This document shows, piece by piece, positions 1 to 8,284 of a stretch of DNA of 64,000 bases. Numbering within the stretch: the stretch's first letter is position 1; each line of letters starts with the position of its first letter. The stretch comes from Melioribacteraceae bacterium (GTDB lineage Bacteria > Bacteroidota > Ignavibacteria > Ignavibacteriales > Melioribacteraceae). A program made the position numbers and the translations under genes. The stretch spans positions 1,550,001 to 1,614,000 of the forward strand of contig DAOSDY010000001.1 of NCBI GenBank assembly GCA_035362835.1, given 5' to 3'. Under the pieces are notes generated by a model, which ran no database searches, was not told the DNA's origin, and was given only the letters and a program-made list of their open reading frames with translations.

Positions 1-225
1 ATCTGATTTGTTCTCAAGCAGTATTAGCGAATTAGCCTGACCAAGAATCAGTACCTCGGTAATTATATTTATTGTGATATCTAGAAGTCCGAAAATTCCG
101 ACTTCCGCCTTTGTAAGGTAGTTAAGGTAAATAGGAAGTGTAATTATCCCCATTCCCTTAAGAGCAATATTACCGATGCTGTAAATTGCAGAGTGTTTAA
201 AGGTGCTTAGTACTTTTTCCTTCAT
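1..225 (-). CDS. polysaccharide flippase (Wzx/MATE-like), N-terminal part, cut by window edge
   Basis: The first 75 codons of a gene that continues beyond the left edge. I translated this stretch by hand. It starts MKEKVLSTFKHSAIYSIGN and goes on with hydrophobic helices containing 'LPIYLNYLTKAEVGIFGLLD', the pattern of the first two helices of oligosaccharide-repeat-unit flippases (lineages move through 'GxxxLPIYxxxLTPxEYG'). These proteins flip lipid-linked sugar repeats across the inner membrane. The ATG overlaps the TGA of the YfhO gene by four bases (ATGA), so the two are probably translationally coupled. Family assignment rests on 75 residues only. Confidence 0.7.
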   Translation of the reverse strand, partial: MKEKVLSTFKHSAIYSIGNIALKGMGIITLPIYLNYLTKAEVGIFGLLDITINIITEVLILGQANSLILLENKSD

Positions 226-2741
226 CCTTCTTTTTTCTTATTGATAAGAACAAGAATAATTACTCCGCCAATTACCAGGATATTCAGAATTAACGAAAGA
301 TATTTTCCGAGAGCAAATCCTGCCGGCTGATAAATAAATTCTACTTTGTGTTTTCCTTCCGGAACAACAATTCCCTGAAATCCATGATTAGCTTTATAAA
401 TTTTGACCTCTGATCCGTCGATATAAGCTTTCCAGCCGGGCATATAAGTTGTCCCGAAGAAAAGGAAGTTGTTTCCTGATGCGTTAACATCCGCCGACAA
501 ATATTCATCCTTATATTCGGTTATTTTTGAAAAAGCGTCCGGACCCGGTTTATCAATTTTAAAATCCTGATTTTCCACATAAGCTATTTTCTCGGGGTCA
601 AACCGGTTCTCTTTTATTGAGTTGAGAAGATCCATCGGTGCCTTCTGGCCGACACTATCAACAAAATAAATCCTGGATAAAGAATTGTCGTTCAGGTGAA
701 CGAATGTTGTCGAATCCGGCGATGTGTAAACAGTAGTAAAAAACTCGAAAGGGAATGGCCTGTCGGTAACAAGGTATTTTACGCCGAGCATTTTCCAGAG
801 CGTATAATTAGTAGGACCGATTACGTCCATTAAGTCCTGATAACTTCTTGGTTTGGCAGCCGAGTAACCGTAAAAATCCTCCATCAGGAAATAAACATTG
901 AAATTGGAATTTTGTCCTATGCTTCCTATCGTACCATCCTGTTTCATGTTCATTATTCGGTACGGTTCTTTTTCGTTCTGCTGCTTGATAACAGAGATAT
1001 AATCGGGTTCCCTGAATAGCTGATCGATATTGGAAATATCCTCATAGGCGGCACCACGATTACTTATCCTGAATAGATCGAAAAGGATTAATATCGTTAT
1101 ACCGGTTATAAGAAGTTCTTTATTTATCTTCGATGAAACAAACGCAATCATCAATCCGAATGATAATGCCAGAAGTCCGAATGCAATTTGAAGATCACCT
1201 GTAAACATATCGGACATATATTTCTGAAGTGCGAGAAACATCTGCGACTGCTGATTGTTCCCGAGCGAAGATGCATATTCCGATACCCGTGATGTAAACC
1301 AGGACGAGAAGCTGCTGCTGAATAATAACGTGATAATGAAAATCACGGCAAATGTTATTGCAGTTACTCTTAATCCCTTCTGAATTTTCTCGTTCTTCTC
1401 CTCTCTCAGATTTATCAGTTTCATTACACCGAATCCCGCCAGGACAGGAATTATTATCTGAACAACATGAAGAATCATTGATGGAACACGGAAATTATCG
1501 AAGAAAGGGAAGTAGTAATACATGAAATCATAAATAACCGGGAAGTTCTTACCGAAAGAAATGAGTATATATAATATTACAACACCTCCAAGGAATTGCA
1601 CTACCGGCACCTTCCTTCTTGCTATCATAGCAAATATTGCAAGTGCAAATACAATTACACCCATATACATTGCCGCATCTACAAAAGGCATTTGTCCGAA
1701 ATATGTATTTACTTCAGCATCCTGATTCCCGGATAGAGGACCGTTGTATGTAGACTTTCCGAATCCATAAAACGATGGGATAATAAATGTCATTACCTCA
1801 CCTGGCGAAAACGACCAGCTGGTATTGTACTCATACGAATTTGCCTGAGCAGGAGCGCCGGGATTCTGCAATTCGGTTACGCTTTTTGTTCCTCTTGTAG
1901 AGTAAGGTTTGTATTCGTATAGCTGCGAATAAGTATCGAACGACATCATTAAAGCAACAATTCCCGCAATGAAAGAAACTCCAAGGGTTTTAAAAAGCTG
2001 TTTTTGAAGAGGTTTGTCTTTAGTTAAAAATGACCTGATGAAATAGAAAATAAAATAGATCAGTATCGTAAGCAGGAAATAAAATACAATCTGAACATGC
2101 GCTCCGAGTGCGAGGAGGTGAATACCGATTATAAAGAAAAGTATATCAACCGGTTTGATCTTTCTCTGGAACCGGAAAAGCATCATAATTATAAATGGGA
2201 AAACAGCGAGGCTTTTTAATTTCGTAATATGTCCGATGAAATAAAGAACGCTTATACCGGTGCTGAATGTTACTGCCGCAGCAGTGAGAAAACTGACACC
2301 GCGGCTCAATCCGAATTCCCGCATCAGGAAGAAAGTTGAAAAAGCAAGTATGATGAAACTTACTATGTATGTAATGCTGTAGTCGTTCGTAATGGAGTAG
2401 AAACCGAGCGAAATTATTGAATAAGTAGCAGATGTAAGATCAAACCACCTTGGCGAGACGGCCGTAACAACTGCAGGCATTCCGCAGAAAATATGCGGAT
2501 TCCATAATGAAAATCCGTCCCTCTCTTTTGTAGCATACTCACGAAGACTCTTGCCCTGTAAAAAATCCCCCGAAGCAATTGTCTTGCTGCTAAAAATTAC
2601 CGGAGCAAAGAAAAGTACGATAAGCAGAAGTAGAAGAATTAGAAAGAAGGGTGTCTGGTATTTTTCCGGAATAATCCTGCTGAATGAAAAACCGATCTCC
2701 GTACTCTTCTTCGTTTCCGATTTTTTCTGTTGCTTTGTCAT
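222..2741 (-). CDS. YfhO-family polytopic membrane protein
   Basis: An 839-residue protein. A short polar N-terminus is followed by about twelve hydrophobic segments (first near residues 33-50, last near 812-835) and a large extracytoplasmic region (about 560-800) before the last helix. This layout, the 'GDFLQ' and 'YATKERDGFSLWNPHIFCGMP' region after helix 1, and the C-terminal 'FFGTTYMPGWKAYIDG' block match YfhO (PF09586), a GT-C-like membrane family associated with glycosylation of cell-wall or lipid-linked polymers. It lies between a flippase and glycosyltransferases, which supports a role in exopolysaccharide or O-antigen-like glycan modification. Its sugar donor and acceptor cannot be read from the sequence. 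Confidence 0.85.
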   Translation of the reverse strand: MTKQQKKSETKKSTEIGFSFSRIIPEKYQTPFFLILLLLLIVLFFAPVIFSSKTIASGDFLQGKSLREYATKERDGFSLWNPHIFCGMPAVVTAVSPRWFDLTSATYSIISLGFYSITNDYSITYIVSFIILAFSTFFLMREFGLSRGVSFLTAAAVTFSTGISVLYFIGHITKLKSLAVFPFIIMMLFRFQRKIKPVDILFFIIGIHLLALGAHVQIVFYFLLTILIYFIFYFIRSFLTKDKPLQKQLFKTLGVSFIAGIVALMMSFDTYSQLYEYKPYSTRGTKSVTELQNPGAPAQANSYEYNTSWSFSPGEVMTFIIPSFYGFGKSTYNGPLSGNQDAEVNTYFGQMPFVDAAMYMGVIVFALAIFAMIARRKVPVVQFLGGVVILYILISFGKNFPVIYDFMYYYFPFFDNFRVPSMILHVVQIIIPVLAGFGVMKLINLREEKNEKIQKGLRVTAITFAVIFIITLLFSSSFSSWFTSRVSEYASSLGNNQQSQMFLALQKYMSDMFTGDLQIAFGLLALSFGLMIAFVSSKINKELLITGITILILFDLFRISNRGAAYEDISNIDQLFREPDYISVIKQQNEKEPYRIMNMKQDGTIGSIGQNSNFNVYFLMEDFYGYSAAKPRSYQDLMDVIGPTNYTLWKMLGVKYLVTDRPFPFEFFTTVYTSPDSTTFVHLNDNSLSRIYFVDSVGQKAPMDLLNSIKENRFDPEKIAYVENQDFKIDKPGPDAFSKITEYKDEYLSADVNASGNNFLFFGTTYMPGWKAYIDGSEVKIYKANHGFQGIVVPEGKHKVEFIYQPAGFALGKYLSLILNILVIGGVIILVLINKKKEG

Positions 2742-2788
2742 TTATACTCCTTTAAAAAATTAACTAGTTTAAATAAACCCCTGATTTG

Positions 2789-4054
2789 CTAAGATAATAT
2801 TGTCTCCGCGTAATTTTTCCAGCTCATTTCTTTTGCTTTCTCATCAACTCTTTCAGGCGGTATCGGATTATCTAAAAACTTTTTCATAGCATTATACATA
2901 GATTCAATATTTTCCGGTTCTGCAAGATAGCCATTGTAACCGTCATTTATGGTCTCCGGAAAATGTCCTACATGCGTTGCAATTGAAGGAAGACTGAAAT
3001 TATAGGCGATCGATTCAACACCCGAGGGGGTTGCTACGTGATAGAATAACACGTTGCAGTCGGCTACCTGAAAAAACCGGTGGACCTCCTCGTTTCCAAC
3101 GTAACGGTTTACTACAACTGCGCTTTTGCCCAGGCCGAGCTGGCTTATCAATTCTAGCGGACGGTAGTCTTTTTCGTCATCGCCTTTTCTTACAAGTATC
3201 TTCTTCAGCATACCGAATAGATTTTTTTTAATTTTTGTCGAGATTTTTTTCGGATCAAGTGTTTCCCAGAAGGATTCCCCAACAATTAATAAAGAAACAT
3301 CGTCCCTTTCCCTTGCCAGTAGGGCAAAGGCCTTTATTACATTATGCAGGCCTTTATATTTCCTTATGAAACCGAAGAAGAGAAAGACATGTTTATTAAG
3401 TCCCAGCTCGGCCTTCACTTTTTCCTTATTGAAATCCGGATCCGGTTTAAACATGTCGTAAACGGGGTGGTAAAGTTTAATTACATTGCATAGACTGCTG
3501 TCTTTTTTACGGGTTCCGCTCTGAATCAGGTTGAATGACTTCTTGGGGAAGACAAATTTTAATTCATCAAAAGTTTTTAATGAGTGGACAATAAATGAAT
3601 CCGGTTTTGAAAGAGCATATCGAAGCATCACGTTGTCTATAAGGCTCACTTCTTTCTGAGCAACTACATGGAGATCGAAAATGATCTCGGCACCGACCGA
3701 TTTTTTGAGTTGACCCGCAATATAGCCTATGGGAAGCCCCTGAATTGAAACCGACCACTGTACAACAACGATATCGGGCTCAAGTTCTTCAATCAGTTTA
3801 ACAGTCCTTCTCCAAGAAGCCGGATTGTTATAATTTGTTATATAGTGAACTGTGACATTCGATCCTTCAAGCAGATTTTTTTTACTGCTCCGGTCGATCA
3901 GATCGCGAGGAAATATTGAAGGGTACATCTGTGTCCAGGAGACCACATGCACTTCGGCCTTCTGACTAGCGAGAGCTCTTGCAAGCGAAGTAGTATAATT
4001 TGCAATCCCCCCTTTAAACTGCGGACCGGGTCCGAATATTACCACTCTCTTCAT
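2789..4054 (-). CDS. glycosyltransferase family 4 (GT-B fold)
   Basis: A 421-residue cytosolic glycosyltransferase. The N-terminal Rossmann half starts 'VVIFGPGPQFKGGIANYTTS', the glycine-rich loop of GT4 enzymes. The C-terminal donor-binding half has 'VFLFFGFIRKYKGLHNVIKAF' (about residues 223-243) and ends with 'PSGVESIAYNFSLPSIATHVGHFPE', where the acidic residue of the usual E-x7-E motif sits. Length is normal. It lies 47 bp downstream of the epimerase-side intergenic region and upstream of yfhO on the same strand, so it probably belongs to the polysaccharide operon. The sugar transferred is unknown. Confidence 0.85.
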   Translation of the reverse strand: MKRVVIFGPGPQFKGGIANYTTSLARALASQKAEVHVVSWTQMYPSIFPRDLIDRSSKKNLLEGSNVTVHYITNYNNPASWRRTVKLIEELEPDIVVVQWSVSIQGLPIGYIAGQLKKSVGAEIIFDLHVVAQKEVSLIDNVMLRYALSKPDSFIVHSLKTFDELKFVFPKKSFNLIQSGTRKKDSSLCNVIKLYHPVYDMFKPDPDFNKEKVKAELGLNKHVFLFFGFIRKYKGLHNVIKAFALLARERDDVSLLIVGESFWETLDPKKISTKIKKNLFGMLKKILVRKGDDEKDYRPLELISQLGLGKSAVVVNRYVGNEEVHRFFQVADCNVLFYHVATPSGVESIAYNFSLPSIATHVGHFPETINDGYNGYLAEPENIESMYNAMKKFLDNPIPPERVDEKAKEMSWKNYAETILS

Positions 4055-4109
4055 AGTTTAATAGAGAATTGCAGAATGAATGACGAAATAATTTTTTCGA
4101 TCTGGCCGA

Positions 4110-5171
4110 TCATCGGATTTTACTTTCTCGTTTTAAATTTTCAACAGCAACATCATAAACCCTTCTCATTCCTTCCTCCAGGGAAATTTTCGGCTCCCAT
4201 CCAATAAGTTCTTTTACAAAACTGATATCGCAGTATCGGGAATGAACACCAACGGGTTTATCGAGCAGCGGTTTGATAGTCGGATTGTAACCCGCAAAGC
4301 CGCTGAATACTTTTATAAGGTCGAGAAAAGAAGTTAATCTTCCGGAGCCGATATTTATTGCGGTACCGTCGTGAATTTTATCCAATGCCGTGAACATACA
4401 ATCCATAACATCGTCTATATGGACAAAGTCGCGGCCCTGCTTTCCAGAGCCCCACACTTCGAAAGGATTCTCCTTTTTTGCAGCCCGCCTTGCAATAGCA
4501 GGAACCGGATAACTGAGATCCTGATCTTCACCGTATCCGGAAAAGGGACGTATGCATACAATCGATATTCCGTAATTACGGGCGGCAATTTTTGCAAGGA
4601 ATTCACCTGTCAGTTTCGTCCATCCGTAAGTAAGATCGGGCATTCCGAGCGTGTAACCGTCAATATTTATATCACCTTCTTTAAGTGCAACTGCATCGCT
4701 TTCTGTCTGCATATTAATCGGGTAGGCGGCTGAAGAACTTGGATAAAGAACCCGTTCCGGCCGTGCTTTTGCAATCCAGTTGAAAAACTCAGCATCAATT
4801 GAAAGGTCGAGCGCTACGGCCATCGGATCCCCTTCAATCTTTGCACGTCCCCCTACTATTGCGGCAAAATGAAATGCGTCGCCGAACTCAATCTTTAAAC
4901 CGTATTCTCTCGTCAGCCATTCCGTATCATCCTGAATTCGTTGAAGAAATTTTCTAAAATCACCTTTCCAGAAATAGACCCTTTCATTCTTACCTATAAC
5001 CTCAATATCCTTTTTCATTTTTGATTTGAATTCCGGAAACCACGTTGAAGGGTGAGTCCCTACCGACAGGTCATCAATCATTAAAATATTATCATTGGTG
5101 CGTTTGAGGAGCTGTTTGACCGTATTACGTCCAACAAATCCGCATCCTCCCGAAACAAGATGAAATTTCAT
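4110..5171 (-). CDS. NAD-dependent epimerase/dehydratase (extended SDR)
   Basis: A 353-residue nucleotide-sugar modifying enzyme. The N-terminal NAD-binding motif is G8-G9-C10-G11-F12-V13-G14. The catalytic triad is visible as the serines at 145-148 ('YPSSSAAYP') and Y182-x3-K186 ('TYGWTKL'). 'CIRPFSGYGE' and 'GRDFVHIDDV' are the conserved later SDR blocks. The family converts UDP- or GDP-sugars (4-epimerisation, 4,6-dehydration, 3,5-epimerisation). A large insertion around residues 40-95 separates it from classical GalE. It has an isolated ATG start and is followed by the GT4 gene 55 bp away. Which reaction it catalyses is not determined. Confidence 0.85.
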   Translation of the reverse strand: MKFHLVSGGCGFVGRNTVKQLLKRTNDNILMIDDLSVGTHPSTWFPEFKSKMKKDIEVIGKNERVYFWKGDFRKFLQRIQDDTEWLTREYGLKIEFGDAFHFAAIVGGRAKIEGDPMAVALDLSIDAEFFNWIAKARPERVLYPSSSAAYPINMQTESDAVALKEGDINIDGYTLGMPDLTYGWTKLTGEFLAKIAARNYGISIVCIRPFSGYGEDQDLSYPVPAIARRAAKKENPFEVWGSGKQGRDFVHIDDVMDCMFTALDKIHDGTAINIGSGRLTSFLDLIKVFSGFAGYNPTIKPLLDKPVGVHSRYCDISFVKELIGWEPKISLEEGMRRVYDVAVENLKRESKIR

Positions 5172-5559
5172 TATTTGTATCCATTGTTGTGCTTAAAAAT
5201 AAGAATTTTTGTTTAGATTATCGGCGCATTGAGAAAAACTAAATACACTTCATTCTATAAAGGAGAGGATCTGTTACGGATAAATCTGTCGATGGGGGAG
5301 AAATAACCTAATACTATTCATTATTGCTGCAGGTTTCAAGAAGGAAATTGGTCACATCGGCGATTCGATATTCTACAATTTTTAGTTGTAATTCAGAGGA
5401 TGAAGATGTTTAATGTTGTCCTAATTTGGCAACAAATTATTCGAAATCTGTCTTGCCTCGGAGAATCAAATTTATCTTACCGCTCTACAAATCTGTTTGA
5501 GTAGGAGATCAGATTTGTAGAATCTACCGGAGAATATTAATTAGATTTTGTTTTAGCTC
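5172..5559. other. 388-bp intergenic region with one inverted repeat
   Basis: A gap between two minus-strand genes with no convincing ORF, RNA gene or mobile-element end. The only clear structure is a 12-bp inverted repeat near its right side, listed separately. The region includes the upstream region of the epimerase gene, so it should contain that operon's promoter, but I could not fix one. Confidence 0.6.
5484..5521. repeat. 12-bp perfect inverted repeat (hairpin, no U-tract)
   Basis: TCTACAAATCTG (5484-5495) and its exact reverse complement (5510-5521) are separated by 14 nt. It sits 38 bp past the stop codon of the GT2 gene on the minus strand. It has no run of T on either side, so it is not a standard Rho-independent terminator. 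It could be a 3'-end stabilising structure, a regulator site or a degenerate repeat element. Confidence 0.55.
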
Positions 5560-6681
5560 TTACTTTTTCTCTTTTACGGTGTATTCCTTTTCGTCCTGAT
5601 TAGCATGAACTATCAACTCGCCGATTAATCCGATCGCAAAGAACTGTATGCCGACAATAATAAGCAGAATTCCCAGGAAGAAGACAGGGCGATTATTAAT
5701 TCCTCTGCCAAGAAAGAACTTTTCGTAAGTAAGGTAAAGGCTTATTAAAAATCCGGCTATTGCGGCAATCAATCCTACAAAACCGAACAGATGCATAGGG
5801 CGCTTTATATACCGTGTAGTGAATATTACAGTTATAAGATCTATAAAGCCTTTGAAGAAACGTGAAATGCCGAACTTGGTCTTTCCGTACCTGCGCGGAT
5901 TGTGTTTTACAATCACTTCAGAAACTGTAAATCCCTTCCACTTTGCAAGCACCGGAATGTAACGGTGAAGCTCTCCGTAAACACTTATCGATTGAACAAC
6001 GTCTTTTCGGTAAGCTTTCAGACCGCAGTTAAAATCGTGAATCTTTATACGTGTTAATATCCGGGTTACAAAATTGAAGAATCTCGATGAATATCTTTTT
6101 ATAAACGGGTCGTATCTCTTCTTTTTCCATCCCGATACAAGATCATAACCTTCCTCAAGTTTACGAAGCAGATTAACGATTTCCGACGGATCATCCTGAA
6201 GATCAGCGTCCATTGTAATAACCGCATCACCGGTAGCGTATCTGAAGCCCATCTGGAGCGCTGCCGATTTACCGTAATTGGCTCTGAAACTAAGGTATTT
6301 TATTTTATTGTCGGTTCGCGCCAGTTCTTTGATTATAGAAAGCGACTTATCGGTACTCCCGTCGTCCACAAAAATTATTTCGCAATCGCATGAATAACTT
6401 TTTAATGCTTTTTTGAGTTCCGAATAAAATGGTTTTAAGGATTCCTCTTCGTTGTAGAGAGGAACAACAACCGAGATTTTTTTAAATGAAAATTTTAATT
6501 GTTCTTTGACCGGATATTCCTGCTGGCTCTGAGCCGGTTTGAATTTTTTTCTGTAATAATAATTTTTTCTGCCTGGTCGCCGGTTCTGCTGTTCCTGTTT
6601 TCCTGAATTTGATGATGACCGGGTTTGCGGTTCAGGCCGGGATTGATTAGCTGCTGCTTCCGGTTTTTGCTGATCTTCCAA
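5560..6681 (-). CDS. GT2 glycosyltransferase with two C-terminal TM helices (GtrB/DPM1-like)
   Basis: A 373-residue protein. Residues 1-65 form a Gln/Arg/Ser/Lys-rich low-complexity tail not usual for the family. The GT-A domain starts near 70 with 'ISVVVPLYNEEESL', followed by 'IIFVDDGSTDKS' and the metal-binding 'MDADLQDDP'. Two hydrophobic helices lie at about 298-320 and 333-355. The architecture matches polyprenyl-phosphate glycosyltransferases (GtrB, dolichol-phosphate-mannose synthase type), which load a sugar on undecaprenyl phosphate at the inner membrane for use by GT-C enzymes such as YfhO. That makes a functional link with the yfhO gene downstream plausible. The basic N-terminal tail may contact membrane or nucleic acid, which is speculation. 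Confidence 0.88.
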   Translation of the reverse strand: MEDQQKPEAAANQSRPEPQTRSSSNSGKQEQQNRRPGRKNYYYRKKFKPAQSQQEYPVKEQLKFSFKKISVVVPLYNEEESLKPFYSELKKALKSYSCDCEIIFVDDGSTDKSLSIIKELARTDNKIKYLSFRANYGKSAALQMGFRYATGDAVITMDADLQDDPSEIVNLLRKLEEGYDLVSGWKKKRYDPFIKRYSSRFFNFVTRILTRIKIHDFNCGLKAYRKDVVQSISVYGELHRYIPVLAKWKGFTVSEVIVKHNPRRYGKTKFGISRFFKGFIDLITVIFTTRYIKRPMHLFGFVGLIAAIAGFLISLYLTYEKFFLGRGINNRPVFFLGILLIIVGIQFFAIGLIGELIVHANQDEKEYTVKEKK

Positions 6682-6842
6682 TTTGTTCTTCCTGAAATTT
6701 TTCTAATATCATCTAAAAATTGTTGTGCTGTTCAAAGTTAAAATAAGTGATTACTAAAAGCAATTTAACCCCTCAATAAAGATTCGTTCTTATTGGTTTG
6801 ACACTGCAGGTTACAATAACTAAGTTTAATTGAAAGAGAAAG

Positions 6843-7190
6843 ATGTTTATGGGCGGAATTATTTTCTGGGCTATAATCAGAACAGCAGTATTAATTCCCG
6901 CGCTCTGGCTAATGCAGGGTTTAATGGAGTATAAATACTGGTGGTGGTTCGGCATAATGGCAATTTACGGCGTTATTATTCATCCGTCGGTTATTCAATA
7001 CCGGCTCTTTATTGAAGAGAATAAAGAAATTATCCGGAACACCCTCTGTTCAACCTGTAAACATTTTGATAAGAGTGCGGTTATATGCCTGATGCACGAT
7101 AAGCATCCGACTCTTAAATTTCTTCCATGCGAAGGTCTTGATTGGGAACCTGTTGGTGAAGGACATGAACAAAAAGAAATACATACATAA
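6843..7190 (+). CDS. small membrane protein with C-terminal four-cysteine motif
   Basis: A 115-residue protein of no family I recognise. Residues 1-60 contain two hydrophobic helices ('IIFWAIIRTAVLIPALWLMQ' and 'WWWFGIMAIYGVIIHPSV'). Residues 70-102 carry four cysteines in 'CSTCKHFDKSAVIC' and '...LKFLPCEGLDWEP', suggesting a small cytoplasmic zinc or Fe-S site next to the membrane. The ATG at 6843 is preceded by a purine-rich AGAGAAAG. It overlaps the next small Cys-rich gene by 26 bp in another frame, indicating a two-gene unit. It is divergent from the GT2 gene. Confidence 0.7.
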   Translation: MFMGGIIFWAIIRTAVLIPALWLMQGLMEYKYWWWFGIMAIYGVIIHPSVIQYRLFIEENKEIIRNTLCSTCKHFDKSAVICLMHDKHPTLKFLPCEGLDWEPVGEGHEQKEIHT

Positions 7191-7401
7191 CAAAACTGCT
7201 GCACCGGTTAAAAACGTGGTCTTTTGTGCCGAATGCGGCGAAGAGCTGGAGCTTTTCGGAATTTCGGGCGTTGATGTAGAAAAAGTAAGGGAACGATATC
7301 AGAATTGCAAAAGGAAAGGCAAGTTCAAAGGTGATAAGTGTTCTATGCTCTTCATCGCTAATGAAGAAGAGTATCTTTCTTTTGAGGATGAAGAAGATTA
7401 A
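7165..7401 (+). CDS. small zinc-ribbon-like protein
   Basis: A 78-residue soluble protein. A longer reading frame opens at a TTG at 7138, but the ATG at 7165 with GGTGAAGGA just upstream is the better start. It has 'CAECGEE' (C-x2-C) followed about 28 residues later by 'NCKRKGKFKGDKC', giving four cysteines suited to one zinc ion, and an acidic C-terminal tail. It overlaps the upstream four-cysteine membrane protein and, at its 3' end, the last 44 bp of the convergent BtuF-like gene. No function can be assigned. Confidence 0.65.
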   Translation: MNKKKYIHNKTAAPVKNVVFCAECGEELELFGISGVDVEKVRERYQNCKRKGKFKGDKCSMLFIANEEEYLSFEDEED

Positions 7402-8284
7402 ACAGTTTTGAAGCTGCTTCGGCAAATCGCGGACCAGGTCTTCCAAAAAGATTTCTGTCGATCAGAATAAGCCGACCATTCTTAACAGCAGTAAGAGATT
7501 TCCATTCCGGGTAAAGTTGAATTATCATATCGGCAGTATCCGAAATATGAGCTGTGAATAGGAGATAGTCTGGATCAGCTTTTAATATTTCCTCCCTGTT
7601 CAAAACGGGATAATTCTGAGCGGAACCTGATGCGAGGTTTTTACCGCCGCATATCTCAATGATCTCGTTCATAAAAGTATTTTTTCCTGCCACCATCAAC
7701 GGCTTAAGTTCTATAGCAAAATAGAGAGCGGGGCTTTCAAATTTTCCGGCTTCCTTTTTAATTCCGCTAATTATGGAATCCCATTTTTCCACTTTTAAGC
7801 GGGCTTCTTCCTCTTTTCCGAAGATTCTGCCGATGTCCATGCAGGTTTTTTTTATACCGTCGAATCCCCGTGGATTCGATACAAATATTTTCAATCCGAG
7901 CTCTCTGAATTTATCGTATGTTTCCCGGGTGTTGCCTTCGACAGTTATAAAAATCAGATCCGGTTTAAGCAGAAGAATTCTTTCAAAATTGAATGTTAGT
8001 AAGTCGCCAACTTTTTCAATTTTCCCGGCTTTTTCGGGGTAATCGCAGTAGAGTGTATTTCCGATCAGCTTTTCTTCAAGCCCCAAATCAAAAATAAATT
8101 CCGTTAAGTTGGGCGCCAGGGTGATAATTCTTTCGGGCGGTTTCTCGAATTTAAATCCGTAACCCAGATCGTCAACTACAACATTCTCCCGGTAGACCTC
8201 TTCCTTCCGATCGGAACAGGAAAAAAGAGAGACAATTGATAAAAGGTAAATGATTATTCGATTTAACCAGAAAAATTTTTTCAT
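7358..8284 (-). CDS. BtuF-like periplasmic binding lipoprotein (cobalamin/siderophore ABC importer)
   Basis: A 308-residue substrate-binding protein. It has a lipoprotein signal peptide ending at the lipobox 'LFSC' (C23). The mature part follows the class III binding-protein plan: 'ERIITLAPNLTEFIFDLGL' and 'YPEKAGKIEKVGDL...ERILLLKPDLIF' in lobe 1, a long linking helix near 155-180, and 'GGKNLA...YPVLNREEILKADPDYLLF' in lobe 2. This is closest in pattern to BtuF (vitamin B12), although Fe-siderophore binding proteins look alike. No permease or ATPase lies next to it. Its ATG directly abuts the TAA of the nucleoside phosphorylase gene. Confidence 0.8.
   Translation of the reverse strand: MKKFFWLNRIIIYLLSIVSLFSCSDRKEEVYRENVVVDDLGYGFKFEKPPERIITLAPNLTEFIFDLGLEEKLIGNTLYCDYPEKAGKIEKVGDLLTFNFERILLLKPDLIFITVEGNTRETYDKFRELGLKIFVSNPRGFDGIKKTCMDIGRIFGKEEEARLKVEKWDSIISGIKKEAGKFESPALYFAIELKPLMVAGKNTFMNEIIEICGGKNLASGSAQNYPVLNREEILKADPDYLLFTAHISDTADMIIQLYPEWKSLTAVKNGRLILIDRNLFGRPGPRFAEAASKLFNLLHPQKKDTLLH

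Noticed and set aside
4371..4733. Plus-strand ORF of 120 codons inside the epimerase gene
   Set aside because: Antisense to a gene with intact SDR motifs; Cys/His/Phe-rich composition typical of a reverse-frame shadow. The same holds for other antisense ORFs, such as 8873-9256 and 46242-46721.
7138..7164. TTG start extending the zinc-ribbon gene upstream
   Set aside because: The ATG at 7165 has a better ribosome-binding context and the extra nine residues lie wholly inside the preceding gene.
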